A DNA stretch of 64,000 nt from Acanthosepion esculentum (lineage: Eukaryota; Mollusca; Cephalopoda; Sepiida; Sepiidae), in assembly GCA_964036315.1 (NCBI GenBank), contig OZ038479.1:59361746-59425745 (forward strand), written 5' to 3'. The notes beneath the pieces are model-generated. The model had not been told where the DNA came from. It saw nothing but the letters and a program-made list of their open reading frames with translations, and made no database searches. Position numbers and translations under genes: made by a program. Shown piece after piece: positions 10,641 through 22,074 of this stretch; position 1 is the first letter of the stretch, and each line of letters starts with the position of its first letter.

Positions 10641-11525
10641 CCACTGTATGTCACAAAAGAAAGCCTCTAAAACAATTGACTTGTCCAAATTGATGAATTA
10701 GATGATTTTATTTCAGCTGTTATGAAAAAGGATTTTACTCAATTGGAAGAAGCAAAGTGTTGTCCTAATGGTTTTGTATTTTAAAAAAAGGAAGATTATA
10801 TTTTAATTCATAGAATAGTCTTTGACCTTGAAACACATTTTCCATCTATAAAATAATGTATTCGCATTGCTGAAAAACTTCATGTCTAGCTCCAGTGCTA
10901 TGTAACCCCTATACCATTGCCACAATAGCTTATACCATTGCCACCATAGCTTATACATGGATATAATGCTAATCTCACAAGATTTAGCATGTTAGGAAAT
11001 TTTCCAAACACCATACAAAATGTGATGGAAGAACAACCATACTCAATTCTAAAAGAATTACAAAAAAGACATTACCAACCAAGAGGTTGTCCTTCATTTT
11101 CTGCAGAACTAATACATTATGCCTTACTACTGTGGTATGTCTCAACAAGCCGGAAAATTACTTCTGGAGAAATTTCCATTACCATCTTTTTCTTTATTAG
11201 AGAAAATTCAAAACAAAAGTTTTCTATGTAAAATGTGTTCCCTGGTTGTGGTAGGCAATGACAGTGATGATGCTACAGACTACTTTCTAGAGGAGGTCTT
11301 AAGATTCCATCTAGCCAAATGGAAGTGTTCATTTGTGCTTGGATTGCTATACTTGACTGCACAGATAAATTTATTGTAAAACAATGTATCCACTACAAGT
11401 GAGTCTGTTGAAAGAATTTTGAAAACTTATTCTTCAAAATATGTTTTTACATGTGAACAACACTCTGAAAAGGGAATTCACTTTGCAGCAAAAATTGTTG
11501 TGAATACCAACACCAAAATAAAATG
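10640..11525 (+). pseudogene. P-element/THAP9-like transposase relic
   Basis: A + strand series of frames: LGNFPNTIQNVMEEQPYSIL then KELQKRHYQPRGCPSFSAEL then IHYALLLWY (10989-11145). One frame over, it continues SQQAGK then LLLEKFPLPSFSLLEKIQ (11140-11215) and NDSDDATDYFLEEVLRFHL (about 11262-11318). Further on it reads YSSKYVFTCEQHSEKGIHFA (about 11431-11490). The ALLLxY...AYKLLLEKFPLPS block is characteristic, as I recall it, of P-element/THAP9-type transposases. Frameshifts and missing segments mark it as dead. Short near-repeats (ataccattgcca) lie at 10911-10955. Confidence 0.65.
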
Positions 11526-11529
11526 TAAG

Positions 11530-12197
11530 TTTACAAGCATCTGTGAAATCACAAATAAAATTTAAGAATCTGCATTTTCATTGAAATCATAAGGCAGAAG
11601 AGAAAATGTACAATAATTTTGTGCAAGTCAGTCAAAAGTTCATGCATACAAAAACAAATAGGACAATTCAGTGTATGAAAATTTGGGATCTATTGTTTAT
11701 TTAATTTGCAGTGTATTTCTTTATACATGAATGAAAGAAAATCATCTAAATTTTAAAGAATCAGGTTAGTATGAACTGATTTATTCCATATAAAGAGAAT
11801 ATTTTCTGAGAAACATTCAACACACAAATGGAAACAGGACAAATCAATTTATGAAAATTTTGGATTTTTGTATTGATATATGAAATAAAATCATCAATGT
11901 TTTCTTGGATTAGGTAAATATGATTTCATATAAAAAATAGATTTTTGAATAAAATAAGTTAAACATTTGAAATTTTAGTGTGAACTAAACAATGTCAGCT
12001 GAAATTTGAACTGTGCTTGCTAATTCTGTTTTCTGTTCAACAGTCCAAATAATGTAAATAGCGAATATTAAAAATATTTTGTTTGTCATGATGTTTTCTA
12101 TATTGTGTACATCTGTAAAGTTTATGAATCATTAACTATTGGTGATGAGATATATTAGTAAATATTCAAACATGTTATTATATAAATTAAATCACTA
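11530..12197. repeat. Detached copy of zinc-finger 3' flanking unit
   Basis: Matches 8.47-9.22 and 38.2-38.9 kb (tgtgaaatcacaaat, tctgcattttcattgaaa, gaatcaggttagtatgaa, atgaaaattttggat). It lacks any zinc fingers. At 12005-12022 a gaaatttgaactgtgc phrase is the inverse of a B-box-like element, remnant of the tRNA-like sequence also at 38.7 and 55.5 kb. The copy is interrupted at 12197 by the Helitron and resumes at 12903. Confidence 0.7.
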
Positions 12198-12902
12198 TCT
12201 ATAAAAGGGAGGATGTGTGTGTGTGTGTGTGTGTGTGTGTAACGAATGCACGGCCACAATTTTCGACGGATTTGCACCAAAAATTACATGCACATGTTCC
12301 AAGTTAGTACAAAGGCCAAGACCAACTTTGCATTTCCCAACTCCCATCAATAGTGGAAATAATCGATTTTTTCATGCTTCTACGGCAGTTTTCATGTAGT
12401 TTGCAGCCATTTTCTACTGGCCAGAGTGAGAGCCTATAGCTGGCTGACACGAATGTTAACTAGCATGCAAAAAAAATCGATAGCTGCATTTGTCACAAGT
12501 GGGAAAAATTTTAATCTGCATGGCACTTTACTCCAATTGGCTCATTCACTTGCTTAAACTCAACGTTGATTCTGATTCCGCAGAACTGGGTTGGGTGTGA
12601 AAAAGTATTTGTTGTTAACATTCTTTTTTCATTCGGTTTTTCCAGTTACGAGTCCTTTTTTAAAGCTGATCATTTTGTGTTCATTTTGTTCAGTTCTTTT
12701 TTCGTAACAGATTTAATGTTTAGTATAGAGCTTAGAAAATTTGCAGTATGAGATAGGCAAGAAGTAAGGCATGTAGCAACATCAGCACGGTAAAGGGCAC
12801 TCCTTTAAAGGCAAGGAAGGGCAAAAATATTTTAAGTCAAATGATAGTGATTCTGTATAAGTGGTACGATTTTTGATGGGCAACGCCGGGCCATGCTGCT
12901 AG
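12198..12902 (+). mobile_element. Non-autonomous Helitron, 705 bp, both ends visible
   Basis: Begins TCTATAAAAGGGAGGATG, with the 5' TC expected of Helitrons, and ends CTAG at 12899-12902 (CTRR consensus), immediately followed by T. The base before the element is A, giving the AT target typical of Helitrons. Just inside the 3' end, at about 12880-12891, is GGGCAACGCCGGG with a short GGC-AAC-GCC hairpin, as expected before CTRR. No Rep/helicase is encoded. Flanking DNA (…aaatcacta / tatgaaataaag…) joins smoothly when compared with the uninterrupted tails near 9.2 and 55.8 kb, supporting the boundaries. Confidence 0.82.
12214..12240. repeat. (GT)n microsatellite inside the Helitron
   Basis: About 13 uninterrupted GT units shortly after the Helitron 5' end. 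Confidence 0.95.
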
Positions 12903-14149
12903 TATGAAATAAAGCTATGACAAAGAATTTTTCAGTATTGTCTTCTCTCATAGCAGAAAAAAAAGTCTTAAATTTTTTTCAGATGAAACACCATTATTAT
13001 TAAATTTAGAATGTTTTTACATTGTATTTTATATCTTTTAATCACAACAATCATATGTTTACATTCTACAACCTTTAAGCATGGATAAGAAACAAATTAT
13101 CAAGAAGATTATCTTTTGAAACCTAAGAAATGATGTTAAATATTAAATTTTGTCTGCCCTCTTTGTACTCTTTAATAGAACCAATTACCAGAAACCGTTT
13201 TCCTTCCAGCTTGCCGGGCCTGTGATGCTGACATAGCATCATGTGATAATAGAACATCTTAACATCAAGTGAATATATTTGAATTGCTTTTCATAACACA
13301 TCACTTTTGTCTGAACTCCCACTTTCATAAATTTCTCAACTTGCAACACCCCCACCCTTTATTCATACTATGCTTATTTGGGAATCAGGAAAAAAGCCAT
13401 ATGAACTATATACATCACTGAGTGATGCATCAGCTATTCTATAATCAGCATTGTTATATGTGCATACGTATTCAGTCACATTTCTCATTTAAGTTACTTC
13501 TATGATTTTATGTAATTCATGATGAAAACAGCAAATTATTTTGTGCTCATTTGGTTCAAAAACTTATTAAAAAACATAGATACCTTACAATTTTGATAGA
13601 TCTATATCAGATTCTATCATTGGGTTGGTTAACACTCTTTTCTTCTCTTAATATAATCTTCAGTTTTTTATTTTTCCTATTTGATCATCATTTCCAAAGA
13701 AATTTCTTAGCATTTTCTGGAAAGTAGCACTCCAAAATTTAATGTGAATTTTTGTTCTTTCATAAAGCCATCATCCCAATTATGAAGAAAAGTTAGGCAA
13801 TCGTTAGGCAGGATATAAAGAAGATGAAATTTAATATTTTTTCAGATTAAATTAGATAACAATAGCATAGTTCACTTTCTTTCATTGTGTTTGGGTGACT
13901 ACAATAACATTTATATTGATATGGCAAAAGTCATGAGATAATACTATGTAAATATAGTGGTATGTACTGTAACCATACATTTTTCATACCTTGACAAGTT
14001 GAAGTGTAGTATAAGAGTTTGAACAATGCATAAAAATTGGATGCCAGATGAATGGGATATTCCATTTCTGAATTTTTGAAATGCATGTTGGAAATCATAA
14101 TCACCCTTGATGAAAAGCACATAAGGCAGAGCTTGTGTCCTCTCTTTGA
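12903..14149. repeat. Continuation of zinc-finger 3' flank, noncoding
   Basis: The start (tatgaaataaagc ... gaatttttcagtattgtctt ... cagatgaaacaccattatt) continues the unit broken by the Helitron and matches 40.48-40.72, 53.63-53.85 and 55.83-56.05 kb. The 13.26-13.44 kb part (aagtgaatatatttgaatt, catcacttttgt, gggaatcaggaaa) matches 53.95-54.16 kb. No gene is seen. Small minus-strand frames at 13931-14168 have no recognisable motif. Confidence 0.6.
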
Positions 14150-15640
14150 TTTTACTCAAATTTATCATTTCTGGGGCTTTTGACTTTTAAGAATTTGCAA
14201 CACTTTCAGTCCAAGTTGATTAAGTTCCACCTTGTTTCCAGTAGGATTTATGATTGACGTAAAAGTTTCTCTTGATCTACCTATTGAAGCTTTTGTTGCT
14301 TCAAAATTCAACTTGGTCACTTTTCAGTTACTGACTCCTTTGATGCTCCTGCATACACTCGACTTCCTTCTAAATATTTGCAAATTGTCATTCAATTCTT
14401 AAATTTTAACCCAACTATACTTTAACTTCTTCCTCTCATTTACCTCCAATGTGCCATCCTCCCAAGAGAATGTTGAGTTCCAAGAGAAAGATCTTTCAGT
14501 TCCAAGAGAAAGATCTTTCAGCTCCCAGGTTTGTGGCAAACCAAAGAATGTTGTCTTTGCAAATGATCTCATCTTCTCCTGGGCTCTGATGAAAATAAGG
14601 GTTTTCTTAAGTGGGCAAAGATGTCTGCTGTAGATAATTCTGCAACTGATGGTGTATTCTATGAAATTAATCATGAAATCAGTGAGGTTAGTACAGAAAA
14701 GGTCTAAAAAGTTCAAAATTCAATAAAAAAAACTTTCAACAGTAATATTTTAATTATTTCCCTTTTTATTAAATTGATTGGATTGATCTTTTTTTTTTTG
14801 GTGGGGGGGGTCACTAAAATCGGCTATATTGAGTAATCTGTCAACACAATAATTCTGTTTATTAAAAAAATCTTTCAAAATGAAAATACTTTTTTGTAAC
14901 TTTATTTGATGAATATTAACTGATTTAAACAAATATCACTTACATTCTGTTTAAATCATCACAGAAAAGCATTTTTAACAAGGAAGTGGGTGTTTTTATG
15001 GGTTGTTAATACATTTATCGATAACCTGATGATTGCTCGATTTAGTGAAGGGTAAAATCCTTGTATTAAAATTAGCTGATGAATACAGTTTAAACAACTT
15101 TTTTGATAATTATTTAACTATCCAGTAATCTTTAAAATTGTAAATATTTTAACCATTGTACTATTCTATTGAATTTTAGGTACTTTGGCTTTATGATCAT
15201 ACTTCAAATGATGCTTGTTGAAGAACTGTTAGAAAATTCCCAATAAATTTTAAATTTACCTTAGTTACTGCACTTATTTTCTGATGATGTCATGTCTAGA
15301 CATCTGTATTTACAAAAATTGGCACACTGATACACATATAAAAGATTTTTTAAATACTGTGGTTACTGAATTGTAGTGAACTTTTCCCATGATAAGTTGA
15401 TTCTAGTTTTTCTTTCATAATATCACTTACCTCCACAAATTAATACAAAATTATAAAGATTTAAAACATTATAAATTATTATAACGAAAATTTAAATATA
15501 TGAAAATAGTTCTTGTAAAAATTCATTATTTATCAAAAATGTTTTTTCTTAATCCAGCATTAAAGGGTGCAATGGATAAATTGTCGTCTAAATTATGTAA
15601 AAATGAAAGTAATACTGAATTACCAAAATTACACAAAAAT
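14150..15640. repeat. Duplicated noncoding block (partner 38.96-40.40 kb)
   Basis: Extended similarity to 38960-40400: ttcagttactgactcc/attcc, aatgtgccatcctcccaaga, ccaaagaatgt, gggctctgatgaa/ggctctgaagaca, gtgaggttagtacaga/gatgttagtacaaga, and later aggaagtgggtgtttttatg. It shows that the duplication carrying zinc-finger genes 1 and 2 extended about 8 kb downstream of each ORF. The 105-codon minus ORF at 14399-14716 has a broken counterpart in the other copy (39245-39436) and no motif, so I do not call it a gene. Confidence 0.75.
14473..14521. repeat. Short tandem duplication, ~22 bp unit twice
   Basis: The phrase gttccaagagaaagatctttca occurs twice in a row in this copy and is not duplicated at the matching place near 39.16 kb. 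Confidence 0.9.
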
Positions 15641-15654
15641 ATCTTAAAATACTA

Positions 15655-16110
15655 AAGAGTAAATTTATTCAATAAAATCACCATTGGCTTCAACCACAGC
15701 CTCCAGACGACTTCAGAATCTCCTGCAATTTTTCTGGATAGTCTCCTTGTTTAAGTTGGTGAATGCTGCCATAATCTTTGTCTTCAGTTCATCTTTGGTG
15801 TTACAAGGAGTTTTGTTAGTCTCTCACTCAACTGTATCCCACACATAATAATGAAGGGGGTTGCAGTCTGGAGAGTTAGGTGGCCAGGTGTGAGGTGGTT
15901 GCAGAAATTGTCTGACAGTCATGACTAGGTTCTGCTTGTGTTGCATGGTGCAGAGTCCTGTTACCAGACAGAGGGTCTTCCATTAGCCACCCTCTTAACT
16001 CAGAGCAGCAGTACCTGCTCAGGGCACTTGAGGTAGGCCTCCATGTTGAATCTGAGGCCTTCATCAACAAATTTGGAAGTTCTTATCAGAAATATTTCTT
16101 CTCGATATTA
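15655..16110 (-). pseudogene. Mariner-type transposase C-terminal relic
   Basis: On the minus strand: GRPSVWQQDSAPCNTS (about 15.97 kb) carries the second catalytic Asp region of mariner transposases. Then come WPPNSPDCNPLHYYVW (about 15.85 kb), where the third catalytic Asp of NPLDYYVW is His, and NKTPCNTKDELKTKIMAAF ending in RLEAVVEANGDFIE and a stop near 15.66 kb. At least two stops and a frameshift lie within. DDD-type cut-and-paste transposases act on their own TIRs; no TIRs were found here, so this is a truncated dead copy. It lies next to, and in the same orientation as, the Gypsy gag. Confidence 0.82.
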
Positions 16111-16169
16111 GATCTCACCGGCATCAATCTTTCTTTATGATAATTTTTTCTTCATCTCTTTTTTCACCT

Positions 16170-17335
16170 TTTGTTTAGGCTAAGCCATCATCCCTTCTAT
16201 CATATTCACTGAGGCATTCTTTGGTAGTTTGAAATTCGTTTTGGCAAATCCCTTTGCTCTTGTTCAGGAGGGGTTCCTTTCGGTGGGGGGGAGGGGAACC
16301 TTCTCTTATACCATATATCTGCATACATGCACTGTCTGGACAAATGCTCCCATGTCCTGCCTTTAATACACTTGGGTCTAACGCTTTCTCCCCACCTGGA
16401 TAGACAATTCCTTGACCTATGGCCTTCATAACCACATGTCCAACAAATAGGCCCATATTCCACTGGGTGTTGGTCTAAAGAAACCATGTCTCAGGGACCA
16501 CTGTTCTCTATGCAGATCAGCTTCTTCCTCCCATTTCTCGGGGTTCCCTCTATAGTTTTCATGTCCCCTCCTTGTACCCAGGGTCCTTCTTCCTCTATTA
16601 GACTTGCTACCCTCCTGACCATGAACTAGATCATGGCTCACACTTTTCCCTCTAATTCTCTCCCAGGGTTTTGTACTCTCTCTCTCTGGCAAGATTTACC
16701 CACTCAGCCAGCATAGCTGATGTCCCTCTGATTACATCATGTCTGATATCACTGTCCCAATGGGTATATATGTTATATATCTGTCAGTTAGGCCTGGGTG
16801 GCTCCTCTTTTCCTTGTTGCCCCATCAGAATGTGCCTGAGTGGCCAACCTATCCATTATAACTCTCAGTTCACTAGGAGTCTCCCTCGTCTGTTTTGTGA
16901 TCATCAAGCTCCTCATTAATTCAATTGAGGTTCTCTCATTGGCATACTGTCCCACCAATGCCCTTTCTAAATCGGCCCATGTCAGACCCGGGTCCTTTCA
17001 CTATAGTCCCCAATATAAAATCAGATATACCACCCCTCTGTGTAATTGCATGCCAGCATCACTGTCTCCATCTCAGGGAGGTCATATATAGTCTGTTTCT
17101 GTTATGGCTGTCAGCCAGCCCTGCAATTCCGATGGTACCCCTCTGTAGGATGGCAATTTGGGTCCTCCATCATATTCCTAAATGTCTCAATGACCTAGCT
17201 ACCTCTGGCTCCCTGTTCTATCATATCTTCTGCGGTTTGACTGGGGTTGTGCTCAGATCCATAGGTACTCATTCTTATAAGCTAACCAATATAACTTCAA
17301 ACTTATCGCCTGGCAAGGTGCAACAATCAGCATGA
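16170..17335 (-). pseudogene. Ty3/Gypsy gag relic with zinc knuckle
   Basis: Minus-strand reading from 17.34 kb downward: a segment KLPSYRGVPSELQGWLTAI (~17.15 kb) and, after frameshifts, WADLERALVGQYANERTSIE through a SLMITKQTRETPSEL stretch to DRLATQA (~16.98-16.80 kb), typical of a retroviral-type capsid region. Last comes a CCHC knuckle CWTCGYEGHRSRNC (about 16.40-16.45 kb). The gag of an LTR retrotransposon packages its RNA. Stops, shifts and the absence of following pol show it is a remnant. The long + strand ORFs here (e.g. 16925-17335) are antisense shadows. Confidence 0.75.
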
Positions 17336-17571
17336 GAGAAAAAAATAATATGGACACCAAAAGTGTCCTACCTGTACTTGATTCAATTGTCTTCATCTAC
17401 CTGGTGGGTTGATGGGCTTGCACTTTCAGAATCGATTGATCAAATGACTAAAGTCCCTTGTAATACTGTGTATATTTTCACAACTTGGTCAGTCTTGTGT
17501 TCCTGGGGGCTGCTATCTTCTAAGTTGCTGCTGGTTCTCCTTGGTCAATCCTAGTCAATAGTAACTAATAA

Positions 17572-17731
17572 TGTAACACCACTCGTTGGCACTCAAGTTC
17601 AGACCACTGTGGTTACAATTTAGCTGACTCTTCATTTGTTAGTGCATGACTCATTGTAGCTGGTATGTGTGGTTCCAATTGACCTAGCTGGCATTTGTTT
17701 GTTCATGATCATTTACTCCCCCTCTACCACA
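17572..17731 (-). repeat. Candidate LTR of the Gypsy gag relic
   Basis: On the minus strand the segment starts TGTGGTAGAGGGGGAG and ends GGTGTTACA, i.e. TGT...ACA termini, and lies upstream of the gag in the right orientation. No second copy was found within the window and no primer-binding site is certain, so the call is tentative. Confidence 0.4.
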
Positions 17732-17737
17732 TTGTGT

Positions 17738-18600
17738 TTTCTTTGATCTTAGAGGGTGAGAAGATCACTGATGAAGCAAACTGAAGTGAAGCTGGTTTGA
17801 CAGCTGGAGCTAAATGAAAACCATTTGGAATAAAGAATTAACTTAGGTTAAAAATGTAACAATGATTTGGTTTATATATGATTTGTTTCTCACTTATTGT
17901 TATAATCAAATGATGCTGGATACCCCCTTCAGAGCCAGAAGCTTGTTTTAGTAATAACTTAAATTTCTAAATCCTGTTCTTCAGAGCATCAACCTTTTCT
18001 AAATTTCCATATATAAATTTAAAATACTCAAGTGGTTTTCCAAATTTCCAGTGACAGTGGTCAGAGGAATCAAGCTACACCTTCAGGCCTCACCTTTCAC
18101 CATAGCTCCATACAGGCAGTACTAATCTCTCTCTTCCTTCTCCCACTTTCTCAGCAGCTAACCTCAGCCTGGTCCTAGGGCTGATGTGACAGAACCAACT
18201 TCCAGATGACATAAAAAAGCAAAAGGGATTTTCAGTCATTATTCTTTGTTTATCAGCTTGTCCCACGCTGTGATTTCTCGATCAACCAGACCACACAAGA
18301 ATTACAAAAGGAAAAAAAAAATATTTACACTCTCTTTAAAACGAAAGTTTATTTTTTCTCTGTCTATGCATTTTTACAATCAACAGGCCACAGAGACTTT
18401 TTAGTCCATGGTCACTTCAAAATAGTAATTAATTTTTCTTTATTTGTATCCAAAGGAATCCGAATTAATGTTTGGATATAAAAAATTTTCTGGACCAATG
18501 TTACAAAAATTATAATGACATGTATCAAGTTGGCCTCTATCTCTATGGGAACACTTCTCTTCTGTGTGGCTGATTCAAAACCAATGGTTTTTCCATAAAT
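17738..18600 (+). repeat. 1 kb interspersed repeat (inverted partner at 1.74-2.89 kb)
   Basis: Collinear with the minus strand of 1740-2890, as described there. An aataaa-containing phrase ttggaataaagaattaac is shared. No open frame of note. Confidence 0.7.
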
Positions 18601-20460
18601 AAACGGTCATGGCCCTCAACAAATTCCTATCCCTTGTAACTCTAAAAAAACAAAACATTTAACATTCTCTTTAAAATTCAATATTTGTCCAAGAGATGTA
18701 TTTTGAATTCTATTAGTAAATTTAAAGAATATTTAACTGAATTTTCTAAAAGTAATGCTAGTCTGTAGAGTCAAAGGACATGGTAGAATGACTATAATTT
18801 TTCCCCTGTCAGAAAAAGCGCTGGAAATGTAAAAATAAAATATAAAGAAGGCTCTGAGTCTGGTAATCAAGAATTTGTTATTTATGTTTAAGACTAAATT
18901 TTCTTTAACCTTTAATAGTTTAAGAATATTTTTATTATATATGCTTTTATTAAACTTAGTATAATGAATAATTTTAATTTTTATACTGATTGAATGGGTG
19001 ATTTGAAATTAGATTAATATCATAATACTCCTCCAATACTGAATAGTAGTCAGTACACAATATCAGAATTCTTTTTTGTAAATCCATATATACATACCAA
19101 AAATAATTTAACAGTTGCTAAAAGCAAAAAATTCTTTTAAAAAAAGTTGACATCTGAAAATGACATTAAACTTTACATTTTTTAAGTCTTCAAATATATT
19201 TTATTTAATAAAATAAACTCTTCTGGTGAACAGCAACGGGATTAATTTCAAAATTGCACCAAAAAATTACATGTATTTTTAAAAAAAATATAATTTTTGA
19301 TTTTTGGAATTGATTTTGGCAAATGGTGTCCAGATTTTCTGTCTGTTCATACTTGGTATTGCGTATTTTCTTTACTGAAATAATATCTTCAGTGATTTCT
19401 TTTTATTCAGGTTGTAAAGAATTTTGACAAACACTCACCAAATTAAAACTACACCTGCAATATCAAAACGGTGAAAAATACTCCAAAAAATATTTCCCCA
19501 AATTTTTTTTAATACAATAAAGAAAAAGATCAGTAAAATATATGAATAATATTAAGGACAATATTGTCTTAAAAAAAACTTTTTCGATGCAAAATTAATT
19601 TTTCCAAGATTTTTCATTTTTTTACAATTTTAATTAGAATAATTTATAACATTAAATGTTTTAAAATTCAGTTTCAATGGTGTATCTCTCAGTAAATATT
19701 ATTAAGTAAAACTATATTTAATATACTAATCATATATCGTAAAGCTTATTACAATCTGATGAACCCATGTATTTTTAAAAGAATTTTGAATTGTTTTTGT
19801 ATTTGTATAAATGTGGTGATTTTTATAGATTCAGTCGCCCATACACAACATTATCAGAGGATAAAAGCGATAACTATTGTAAATTTAGAACCAAAATTCT
19901 CTAAAATTCAATAAAACATTAGGTTATGGAGAATATTTTCTTAAATTTTTAGGATTACTGAATACTTAAATGGTGCACATGTTATATTCTTCAATTATTT
20001 TTTTAAGGTTTAAAGCCTCCATAAAACAATATTAGATAAAAATTGAGCTATCACAAAACTGTTAACATAAGCTACTGTTGTGTTAAAAAATGCATTTCTG
20101 CAATATTTGAAATTTAAAGAAAATAAATAATAATTGTTTCAAATTAGATTGATTTATACTTTAAATCAGCCAATATTCCTCAAAAACGTTTCAGAAAAGT
20201 ATATTTTGTTTTTGGAAGTTTTTTTTTTGTTTTTTTATAAAGATTTACATTTTTATAACAGTTTGGTGAAAATGATGCTGAATTCAAAAATTATAGAAAT
20301 TTCAAATGAAAACTCCTTCCAATCAATTTAAATTAGTTTTGAAATACAGCACATGTTGTCTACTGGAAATATTAAATAGATTTTTAATAAAGAGAATTAC
20401 ATTGTGATGAAAGACGGCTAAAAAGGGCACTAATCAGCTTATTCATTGGTGAACTCATCA
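18601..20460. repeat. AT-rich interspersed repeat region
   Basis: No gene. The part 19.69-20.33 kb matches 29.82-30.36 kb (attatggagaatattttc-type, aagcctccataaaacaa / agactccatagaacaa, taaatcagcyaatattcctca, tttcagaaaagtatatttt). Inverted pieces of the same family lie near 15.1-15.3, 39.8-40.1 and 45.7-45.9 kb. Confidence 0.65.
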
Positions 20461-20469
20461 ATGAATAAA

Positions 20470-20945
20470 TCCTCAAAATTTCGTTTGAATCGGATTTTGA
20501 AACAGTGGGTGTCTATTTTTTGACTGCATTTTGGTGGTACCTACTGAGTGAAGGGCTTCGTATCATATATTCGGGATTCGGCTACTCGCTACTGTCGATT
20601 GCTGAAACGCCAGGCATCGATTTTTTAATAATTGTATGCATTTTAAACTTAAACACAAGGAACCAAACCTTGTCTAACATCGCTATATCGCGTTCTACTG
20701 ACATTATCAAGCAAACAAAATATTGTCTCAAAAAGTAATTTTATGTTTGTGTCATGTTTTTCCACTTCTAAAAATTCTCTCTTTGTGTTTTCGTTTCAAT
20801 CTAGACATTACGAAGTTATGAACTGAACGAACAATAAAAAAAATTGAGCGAGTTGACAGAAATCTCAATGAAATCATTTGAATTGAACACAAAGAACATA
20901 CCGTCTTTTTCTCCTTAAATTTTCTAGGTAAATGGAAGAATATAG
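20470..20945 (+). repeat. Exon-1-like repeat, copy A
   Basis: One of four same-strand copies (with 23.43, 42.37 and 59.16 kb). Common landmarks in order: a cgtatcata-ccaggcatc segment, a hairpin-forming acaaggaaccaaaccttgt, aattctctctttctgt-like pyrimidines, gacattatgaactgaacgaacaat, then caacaaaatcatttgaacac-like sequence, and finally a splice-donor-like site. Here the donor is ctagGTAAAT (GT at 20928), the weakest of the four. No long ORF is conserved, so a noncoding 5' exon is the inference. Confidence 0.6.
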
Positions 20946-21397
20946 ATAATTTTGATATGAAAGAAAGAAGGAAGAAACAATTCGTTATTTAACTAATTTT
21001 TCCCTCTCGCTATTTTTCCATTTCATGGTCGGATTATTTTAAAGTGGGTATCTCCACCAATTCGCTAGAAAAGAGCATACATACACTGATGAAAAAGCCC
21101 CCCCCCCCAACTTGATGAAAACAATGTTTTAAGAGGAAAGAACAAAGTATTATTTTATTACTTTTTTTACATTTTTTAATCCTTTCTAGCACGTCAGAAA
21201 TTTTAGTTAAAAATCTTTTTCTTTTTTTTTTAGTCAGCAAAATTGCAAGAATCGATTGATAAATTTAGACAAAAGTTAAATTCTCCATTTAAAAATTTTG
21301 TAGAAATCAATTATACATTTTTCAAAAGGAAATTTAAAGTTTACCTAGTAATTGGAAACACACATTTACTTAATTTTTTTAGCAGAAAATGCGAGTG
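20946..21397. other. AT-rich DNA with dispersed repeat
   Basis: No gene. 21045-21160 is a copy of a short dispersed repeat (gtatctccac ... gatgaaaaa ... ttaagaggaaagaac) also at 60.49-60.61 and 62.32-62.45 kb, and inverted at 43.83-43.99, 45.51-45.65 and 47.53-47.64 kb. It contains a run of 10 C. Confidence 0.55.
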
Positions 21398-21940
21398 AAT
21401 TTGCTTTTTTAAGCCCCGGGCTAAGTATCAAATAAAAATTTCTTGAATAATTATGTATAGGTGTAAAAATGTACATACTTAATTCGAAACTAACAAAGGA
21501 ATTTTTTTGCTACCGTTTTAGAGTTATCGACAATAAAATTTCGGACTCATTCGCGTCGTTGGCGGCTACGGCACGACAGCCATTACTGACGTTGGTTACA
21601 TACATTTGCTGCTGAATCGATATTCACGGAAGATTACCTTGTTAACGGCCTTTCTACTGATCTTACTCGCTTCAATTACTACGCAACTGAGGACTCATTG
21701 CGTGCGTAATAATCAAGAAGAGTTAATAATGTCAATTCAGCAGCAAATATATGCAAACAACGCCAGTAATAGCTGCCGCGACGCGAATAAGTTCGACATT
21801 TTATTGTCGATAACTCCAAAACGGTAGATTTTATCAAAATTTCTTTGTTATTTTTTAATTAAGCATGTACATTTACTCCTAAATATAACTATTCAGGAAA
21901 TTTTTATTAAATGCTTAGCGCGGGGCATAAAAAGCAAATT
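21398..21940. mobile_element. Foldback (long inverted repeat) element
   Basis: The left arm (21398-21624) and right arm (21728-21940) are reverse complements with scattered mismatches. Landmarks are gctaccgttttagagttatcgac against gtcgataactccaaaacggtag, and attcgcgtcg against cgacgcgaat. The ~100 bp loop is unpaired. The arms are unusually rich in CpG for this AT-rich region. It encodes no protein; the 73-codon frame at 21606-21827 is fortuitous. Partial relatives occur at 41.92-42.11 and 60.04-60.17 kb, each close to an exon-1-like repeat. A MITE/foldback transposon is the simplest reading; a regulatory palindrome is the alternative. Confidence 0.8.
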
Positions 21941-22074
21941 ACCCGAAAAAAAAAAGCAACTGAAACCTATAAATCTACTTAGCTAGGGCGTGTTGGCTCA
22001 TTGGCCACTTTTATTTTCGTCTCCATTTTCCTTTAACTTAACTCCCCATCTCCTCCCTCGTTAGGTGGTCAGTG

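Noticed and set aside
16671..17335. + strand ORFs including a 136-codon frame
   Set aside because: Antisense to the Gypsy gag relic, with no motif of their own.
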